NCBI GenBank assembly: GCA_016789485.1
Contig: JAEURE010000055.1
Location: forward strand, 1 to 11,450
Source of the DNA: Anaerolineales bacterium
GTDB taxonomy: Bacteria; Chloroflexota; Anaerolineae; Anaerolineales; Villigracilaceae
Length of the DNA stretch: 11,450 nt
Direction of reading: 5' to 3'
In this document: in pieces, positions 7,294-11,450 of the stretch
Layout of the letters: each line of letters begins with the position of its first letter
Position numbering within the stretch: position 1 is the first letter of the stretch
Translations under genes and position numbers: made by a program
Notes under the pieces: generated by a model
What the model was told of the DNA's origin: nothing
Database searches by the model: none
The model's input: only the letters and a program-made list of their open reading frames with translations

Positions 7294-8245
7294 CCCTTAA
7301 TCCTTTTGCATCGATCCCCAGCCCTTCGAGCAAATTCCTGATCGTATTCCAATGGATACGCTCCCATGCCGTTGGGCTGGAATTTGAGTTATGGGGAGCC
7401 AGCATGACGTTATCCATCTTTAACAAGGGACTATCCTTGGGAAGCGGTTCATGCTCAAAGACATCCAACGCAGCGCCTCCCACCTGACCTGAGCTGAGTG
7501 CCGCAACGAGAGCAGTTTCTTCCACGATAGGTCCACGAGCAGTGTTGATGAGCACTGCGGAAGGCTTCATCTGCGCAAGGGTCCTGGCATTGATGAGATG
7601 ATAAGAAGTGGGGTTGAGATCGCAGTTGACAGAGACAAAGTCAGAATTTGAAAGCAGAGAGTAGAGGTCTGTCATCTCGATGCCAGTTTCAGACACAAAG
7701 ACATGGTCAATCTCAACGATATCTGTGCCGAGGACTTTCATGCCGAACGCTTTTGCACGACGGGTAACCGCTTTCCCAATAGTACCGACACCGATCACAC
7801 CTAAAACACATTCGCTTAATGCTTTGCCTGGGATTTTCTCCCATTCGCCGCGCTTCATGGCGGCGTCCATCCAGGGACCTCTTCTAGCAAAGGCCAGCAT
7901 ATAGCCAAGGACTGTGTCTGCGACGGGGGTGGTGAAGGCATTTGGCGTTCGGGCGAGAATGATATTTAAGCGGGAGCAGGCATCAGCGTCGATCGAATCG
8001 ACACCGGTCCCCCATTTTGAGAGCACCTTCAGGCGCGGGGAACAGGCTTCCAGCACACGCGCTGTGTAACGGTCATCCCCGCAAACTGCTCCGTCAAATT
8101 GACCTGCGTAGTGGAGCAGATCATTCTCCTCCATGCGTTCTTCCACATCAGGGACGATCAGTTCAACTCCATATTTTGTGAAGACAGGTTTGAAACGATC
8201 CAGAAACGGGATCATATAAGGGGCGGTCATCAAAACAGTTGGCAT
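7283..8245 (-). CDS. D-2-hydroxyacid dehydrogenase (phosphoglycerate dehydrogenase-like)
   Basis: A 320-residue cytoplasmic NAD-dependent enzyme that interconverts a 2-hydroxyacid and its 2-oxoacid. Seen: the NAD-binding GVGTIG (152-157) with Asp175 closing strand 2 (NAD preference), and NTARGPIV with catalytic Arg237. DVFEHEPL carries Glu266 and APHNSNSS carries His285, giving the complete Arg-Glu-His set of the D-isomer dehydrogenases. There is no C-terminal ACT domain, so it is the short form. The start at 8245 gives the normal N-terminus MPTVLMTAPY. An in-frame ATG at 8305 would add 20 residues of low-complexity character and would overlap the promoter proposed here, so I reject it. This is the first gene of the seven-gene overlapping block. 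In this setting it may make a hydroxyacid or a sugar-acid precursor for the glycan rather than serine; the substrate is not readable. Confidence 0.92.
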   Translation of the reverse strand: MPTVLMTAPYMIPFLDRFKPVFTKYGVELIVPDVEERMEENDLLHYAGQFDGAVCGDDRYTARVLEACSPRLKVLSKWGTGVDSIDADACSRLNIILARTPNAFTTPVADTVLGYMLAFARRGPWMDAAMKRGEWEKIPGKALSECVLGVIGVGTIGKAVTRRAKAFGMKVLGTDIVEIDHVFVSETGIEMTDLYSLLSNSDFVSVNCDLNPTSYHLINARTLAQMKPSAVLINTARGPIVEETALVAALSSGQVGGAALDVFEHEPLPKDSPLLKMDNVMLAPHNSNSSPTAWERIHWNTIRNLLEGLGIDAKGLRDDV

Positions 8246-8277
8246 TTTCTTTTGCTCACGGGCAAGGGATTTTTTAT

Positions 8278-8305
8278 TTAATAAAGATAATTGTAACACC
8301 GTCAA
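8278..8305 (-). promoter_or_regulatory. Candidate promoter of the seven-gene minus-strand operon
   Basis: On the minus strand, TTGACG (8300-8305, 5/6 to a -35) is followed after 16 bases by TATTAA (8278-8283, 4/6 to a -10). Transcription would begin near 8271, leaving about 25 untranslated bases before the ATG at 8245. No strong ribosome site is visible in that leader. Spacing and position fit a housekeeping sigma factor promoter; this is prediction only. Confidence 0.45.
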
Positions 8306-8325
8306 AGGTCACTGAAAAAGTGGGG

Positions 8326-8331
8326 TATCAT
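8326..8331 (+). promoter_or_regulatory. Possible -10 box for a leaderless GT87-type transcript
   Basis: TATCAT (5/6 to TATAAT) ends six bases before the ATG at 8338, so transcription would start at or very near the A of the start codon. No Shine-Dalgarno sequence is present before that ATG, which fits a leaderless message. The -35 side is weak (GTCAAA at 8301-8306, 19 bases away). This is tentative. Confidence 0.3.
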
Positions 8332-8337
8332 TCGGCA

Positions 8338-9492
8338 ATGCAGACAACCGCCGAGCGCAAAAACAAAAAATTAACGCCCGAACAATTGAGAACATTCCAT
8401 ACATACGCATCCATTTTTGCGTTCTCACTGATGGGCGTCCTGTTTGCAAAGTTGTTTTGGAATCTGGTACAGCCGCGCATGGATTTTTACAACGAGTTAT
8501 GGGCGCCTGTACACCTGCTGGTGAATGGACAAAGCCCTTACGAAACAACCAGCCTGAATACAAACCTGCCGGCAGCCTGGTTCCCCATGGCAATTGGATT
8601 CTTTTTTCCATTGGGCTGGCTTTCCGAAGAGACCGCACAATATGGGTGGTTTATTTTTTGCATCATCGAATTGGGCATGATCATTCACATTGCCCAGGGG
8701 AACAAACGGTCTTTGTATAACACGGTGATCATTACACTGCTGAGTCTTTTCTTCCCATCCACACTTTATCATTTCTACATTGGGCAGATTTCCATCACAG
8801 TGACCTTATGCCTGCTGCTTGCCGTTTGCTTCGCTCAAAAAGACAGACAGTGGCTGTCCGCGTTTTTTGCGGCGCTGGCAGTTTCAAAACCGCACCTCGC
8901 ATTGCTGACCATGCTTGGTTTAAGTCTCTTCCATTATCGAAACGGAAAATTAAAAGGCATGTTCGCCTTCTGGGGCAGAGTATTGGTCGTTTCACTGGCA
9001 TTGTGCATTCCACTGTTCGTCGCCTATCCAAACTGGATACCAGATGCGCTCCACGCGATGACCCAAAACCCAATCTGGTCTTATCCCTCGCTGTTTGTTC
9101 TTTTTCAGAGATACTTCGATACATGGGGCATCCTGCTGTGGAGTTGTACTTCCATCGTCACTATTTGGATAAGTCAATCGCTGTGGAAAAAACTTCCTCC
9201 TGTGAATGCAACCTACTGGAGTCTTTCACTTGCGCCTCTCGTCTCCCCTTATGTTGGCAGCTGGGACTTTGTGATTCTGCTTCCTTTATTGGCATCCACC
9301 TTCGCCAACCTTGACTGGAAACGAAAAATATGTCTCGTTACTTTCTACGCCATCGCATGGGTTCAGATGGCGCAGATCCAGGCACTGGAAGTCAGCCACA
9401 ATCATTATTTCTGGTGGGTGCCCCTGTGGTTCCTTGGAATATCAGCACTATTGACAATGTTGAATCCATCCACAAGGACGACCCTGAAATAA
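8338..9492 (+). CDS. GT87/DUF2029-type membrane glycosyltransferase
   Basis: A 384-residue polytopic membrane protein and the only plus-strand gene in the window. Seen: a charged cytoplasmic N-terminus (1-18), helix 1 (about 22-42), then a first external loop with PRMDFYNELW (46-55) and NGQSPYE (63-69). Asp49 sits at the catalytic position, and some nine more hydrophobic segments follow. A SKPH motif lies in the middle, as is common in DUF2029 proteins. Known: this family (GT87) holds polyprenyl-phosphomannose-dependent mannosyltransferases of the GT-C fold. I chose the ATG at 8338. An in-frame ATG at 8239 would add 33 residues overlapping the divergent dehydrogenase gene and its promoter. 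The stop at 9490-9492 lies one base from the stop of the convergent gene. Sugar specificity is unproven. Confidence 0.87.
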   Translation: MQTTAERKNKKLTPEQLRTFHTYASIFAFSLMGVLFAKLFWNLVQPRMDFYNELWAPVHLLVNGQSPYETTSLNTNLPAAWFPMAIGFFFPLGWLSEETAQYGWFIFCIIELGMIIHIAQGNKRSLYNTVIITLLSLFFPSTLYHFYIGQISITVTLCLLLAVCFAQKDRQWLSAFFAALAVSKPHLALLTMLGLSLFHYRNGKLKGMFAFWGRVLVVSLALCIPLFVAYPNWIPDALHAMTQNPIWSYPSLFVLFQRYFDTWGILLWSCTSIVTIWISQSLWKKLPPVNATYWSLSLAPLVSPYVGSWDFVILLPLLASTFANLDWKRKICLVTFYAIAWVQMAQIQALEVSHNHYFWWVPLWFLGISALLTMLNPSTRTTLK

Positions 9493-9493
9493 T

Positions 9494-11038
9494 TTATTGG
9501 CTGCTGCTGCAAGTATTGGGCATCTCTGTAAATTTATATAGATCGGGGACAGGCGAGAAATAACTTTTATCTTCCAACATTTCATAGCTTCCGCCAAAAT
9601 ACGAATTAAATATCAGGCGGAATGTATTAACGGGTGAGATGTTCGGATACAACCTATCTTCGTATCCCGGCAGATAATATGCGTTGAGAATCCACATACG
9701 GCGGTCTTTGGGCTGCATCCATGCGCCATGATCCCCTTGAATGACGATAATGGGCGGCGTATCAGACTCGGCAAGGATGGTATCCACGGCATCCAGCACT
9801 TTCGTATTCAAATAGGTTAATTGACCGGTGTATCCCCTTTGATAATCATCATAAGGATATTCCCTTTGTTCATTCCAGAAGTCGGGCGGATAGTTGGGGT
9901 TGCCTTCTGCGTCAAACACGAAAGGCGGATGAGGCGAGATCAAATGAATGTATGAAAATTGCGGGCCAGACATGTTGGCGACCTCGTCCATCCTATCGAA
10001 GACATTATTAAAACGGTCGCGGAAACTTTGTCCCATCACAGCATCGGGATCGACCCAGCCCCAATCCTGGGCATACCTGGCGAGGGTTGTTCGCAAAAAG
10101 AGGCCTTCAAATTCCGTCAAACCAGAGGTAAACGGTGGAGGGGTCAAAAAGTGATCGGCATCTTCCAATTCATTCCAGGCAAAGCCCGTCGCAAAATTGA
10201 CCGTCTCATAGCCCATGCTCTCAAAATTATGACGCACAGCGCTATGCTTGAGCGAGTTCCACAAGGTCCGCCGCGCAGTGCTTTCAGGCTTGAATTCATC
10301 ATCCAGTTCAGGGAGGTAAATCATATTCAATGACGAAGCGAGCGAGAGCTCCGTCCGCACATAATTACTCTGGCTGCAGGCCCCAACATAGAATCCGCGG
10401 TCTTTAAGAGCATTGATAAACTCAGAGTTGTCATAATCGTACACCATCCGAAGAAAATCCTCGCGGGCATATGAATCAAGGATGATGTAATACACATCCG
10501 GCGGATTTTGCGGCAGGGTCAGGTTATTCTGCACGGGGGCATGGTCTGCACCCAAAGCACTGACGCCTCGCGGCTCACCCTCCAGCATGATCTGACCCAC
10601 AGCCATAATCAGCAACGCGAGGGCAATCGTATTAAAGGTTGAAGTCGAAGCAACAAAGGTAGATTTTGAACGCAACACCCAGCCAAGTGCGAGAATGAAA
10701 AGCACCACCCACCCAACCGCCAGCCAAAGCGTGTAGTTGGAATCAGGATATTCCGCATCGAGAGAAATATAAATATGTCCAAAGGAAAAAAACAGAGCCA
10801 ACCATACTGCGCTTAAGAAGGCAGCCTTGTATACCTGACGCAAGAATACCCAGACCAAAAAATACAAGACTCCGCCGAACAAAATGGACACCAGCAGGGA
10901 GCGCATCCCAGCCGAATTTTGGATCTGCCCCACATTGGCAGAAAGCAGCGCAACTACGGGGTAGGCACTGACCGCAAGCGGATACCAGGGTTTGGAAAAC
11001 CAATTCGTAACGATAAGTTTTATATTCTTCAAATTCAT
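9494..11038 (-). CDS. Membrane-anchored sulfatase-like hydrolase/transferase (alkaline phosphatase superfamily)
   Basis: A 514-residue protein. Seen: five hydrophobic helices at about 18-36, 47-66, 71-91, 104-122 and 135-151, then an extracellular catalytic domain from about 178. Motifs are DVYYIILDSY (181-190) with metal ligand Asp188, and NYVRTELSLASSLN (225-238) with Thr229 in the nucleophile position. SPHPPF (369-374) holds His370, and the GDHG motif has Asp436 and His437. There is no C/S-x-P-x-R sequence, so it is not a formylglycine sulfatase. Five helices plus an external domain with a Thr nucleophile is the plan of lipoteichoic-acid synthase and phosphoethanolamine transferases. Inference: it transfers or hydrolyses a phospho-group on the surface glycan or lipid. 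It starts 4 bases after the cytidylyltransferase stop, with GAAGATAGAAG just upstream, so the two are cotranscribed. It ends one base from the convergent GT87-type gene. Confidence 0.88.
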   Translation of the reverse strand: MNLKNIKLIVTNWFSKPWYPLAVSAYPVVALLSANVGQIQNSAGMRSLLVSILFGGVLYFLVWVFLRQVYKAAFLSAVWLALFFSFGHIYISLDAEYPDSNYTLWLAVGWVVLFILALGWVLRSKSTFVASTSTFNTIALALLIMAVGQIMLEGEPRGVSALGADHAPVQNNLTLPQNPPDVYYIILDSYAREDFLRMVYDYDNSEFINALKDRGFYVGACSQSNYVRTELSLASSLNMIYLPELDDEFKPESTARRTLWNSLKHSAVRHNFESMGYETVNFATGFAWNELEDADHFLTPPPFTSGLTEFEGLFLRTTLARYAQDWGWVDPDAVMGQSFRDRFNNVFDRMDEVANMSGPQFSYIHLISPHPPFVFDAEGNPNYPPDFWNEQREYPYDDYQRGYTGQLTYLNTKVLDAVDTILAESDTPPIIVIQGDHGAWMQPKDRRMWILNAYYLPGYEDRLYPNISPVNTFRLIFNSYFGGSYEMLEDKSYFSPVPDLYKFTEMPNTCSSSQ

Positions 11039-11042
11039 ACTT

Positions 11043-11450
11043 CTATCTTCTTTTCATTAAAAAATCTGTAATTTCAAAATCCAGTTCTTCGTCAATATCC
11101 CAGGCTTCATCGGCGTCTATCTCGAACATGAGCGGTTTATCACCGATGCGGTGATGCTTGCGCGCCAGATTCTCACGAGTAAAAAGATACATGCAGGAAT
11201 TCTCTTCGTACACAGGCGGCAGGTCTTGAGTCTGGATCAGTTCAAGCGGATTGTGATTGATGGCGCGTCCATCCTGAAAATACAAGCGTGTTTGCAGGCG
11301 GGTTACTGAAAACAAAGAATCATATTTGGGATATTCGGCAAAAAACTTTTGGATGCCTTGTGAGATCGTCGCAGATTTCAACAATGGATTCGTCGAATGG
11401 GTCTGCAAATTAAACTCTGCATCCTCCTGCGCAGTATCGTGCAGGAGAAT
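11043..11450 (-). CDS. Cytidylyltransferase of the CMP-sialate synthetase (NeuA) type, C-terminal 135 residues
   Basis: The gene enters from the right edge; the frame is open to base 11450, so the visible part is the C-terminal half only. A TTG at 11406-11408 could be taken for a start but lies in mid-domain. The codons before it continue the family sequence, giving FNLQTHSTNPLL, the usual LQ-x-T-x-PL stretch of cytidylyltransferases. Further motifs are NHNP, TQDLPPVYEENSCMYLF (typical of the acceptor-sugar site) and AWDIDEELDFEITD near the end. That last motif matches the DID-xxx-DF of NeuA enzymes, where Asp residues bind Mg2+. Known reaction: CTP plus a 9-carbon (or Kdo-like) sugar acid gives CMP-sugar plus pyrophosphate, in the cytoplasm. 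The nucleotide-binding N-terminus is outside the window. It stops 4 bases before the membrane hydrolase gene. Whether the sugar is sialic, legionaminic, pseudaminic or another acid cannot be decided here. Confidence 0.88.
   Translation of the reverse strand: MLLHDTAQEDAEFNLQTHSTNPLLKSATISQGIQKFFAEYPKYDSLFSVTRLQTRLYFQDGRAINHNPLELIQTQDLPPVYEENSCMYLFTRENLARKHHRIGDKPLMFEIDADEAWDIDEELDFEITDFLMKRR

Larger units (their letters stand above)
8246..8337. promoter_or_regulatory. Divergent intergenic promoter region
   Basis: These 92 AT-rich bases lie between the two divergent starts, the dehydrogenase block leftward and the GT87-type gene rightward. It is the only gap over 75 bases in the window and must hold promoters for both units. 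Shared regulation of the two is possible. The individual promoter candidates are listed separately. Confidence 0.6.

Noticed and set aside
8246..8305. Upstream ATG at 8305 extending the dehydrogenase by 20 residues
   Set aside because: It would place the start inside the proposed -35 box. The family N-terminus fits the ATG at 8245.
8239..8337. Upstream in-frame ATG extending the GT87-type gene by 33 residues
   Set aside because: It would overlap the divergent dehydrogenase start and promoter, and the added residues do not resemble a family N-terminus.
8808..9314. 168-residue plus-strand open frame
   Set aside because: It lies wholly inside the GT87-type gene in another frame, is rich in Arg, Cys and Ser, and has no recognisable domain.
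11043..11408. A complete 121-residue protein starting at TTG 11408
   Set aside because: The frame is open to the window edge, and the codons before the TTG continue the cytidylyltransferase sequence (FNLQTHSTNPLL), so the gene is merely cut off.
1..11450. Mobile elements, CRISPR arrays, tRNA/rRNA genes or long repeats
   Set aside because: None were seen on reading; genes are contiguous and coding, with no transposase, spaced repeats or RNA-like gaps.

Overview
The window is a stretch of a bacterial surface-glycan biosynthesis locus. Composition is about half GC. Two things point to Chloroflexota, class Anaerolineae: a lipoprotein sulfatase beside many GT-C membrane glycosyltransferases, and densely overlapping genes. 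This assignment rests on protein style and gene content only; there is no rRNA or marker gene here. Ten of eleven genes lie on the minus strand, so the locus is best read from high to low coordinates. Both ends are cut: the cytidylyltransferase lacks its N-terminus (right edge) and the sulfatase lacks its C-terminus (left edge).

Right block (11450 to 9494, minus): the C-terminal part of a CMP-sugar synthetase of the NeuA type. Four bases later comes a five-helix membrane protein with an extracellular alkaline phosphatase/sulfatase-fold domain, resembling lipoteichoic-acid synthase in layout. Middle (8338 to 9492, plus): one GT87/DUF2029-type membrane glycosyltransferase, convergent with the previous gene across a single base. 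A 92-base divergent promoter region (8246-8337) separates it from the next block.

Left block (8245 to 1344, minus): seven genes joined end to end by overlaps of 11, 4, 4, 4, 1 and 4 bases. In order they are a D-2-hydroxyacid dehydrogenase, a GT-C membrane glycosyltransferase, a short-chain dehydrogenase, a 122-residue four-helix membrane protein, a DUF115/MAF-type protein, a second GT-C glycosyltransferase and a GT2 glycosyltransferase. A 71-base AT-rich gap then leads to a secreted (probably lipid-anchored) formylglycine sulfatase, which runs off the left edge.

Working model (inference): the two dehydrogenases build or modify an unusual sugar or its hydroxyacid substituent, and the cytidylyltransferase activates a nonulosonate-like sugar with CMP. 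The DUF115 protein, whose motifs recall GT42 sialyltransferases, would transfer that sugar inside the cell with help from the GT2 enzyme. The three GT-C enzymes would add lipid-phosphate-linked sugars on the outer face. The two alkaline-phosphatase-superfamily enzymes would alter or hydrolyse phosphate or sulfate esters outside the membrane. No RNA genes, mobile elements, CRISPR arrays or long repeats were seen, and there is no gene-free stretch longer than 100 bases.
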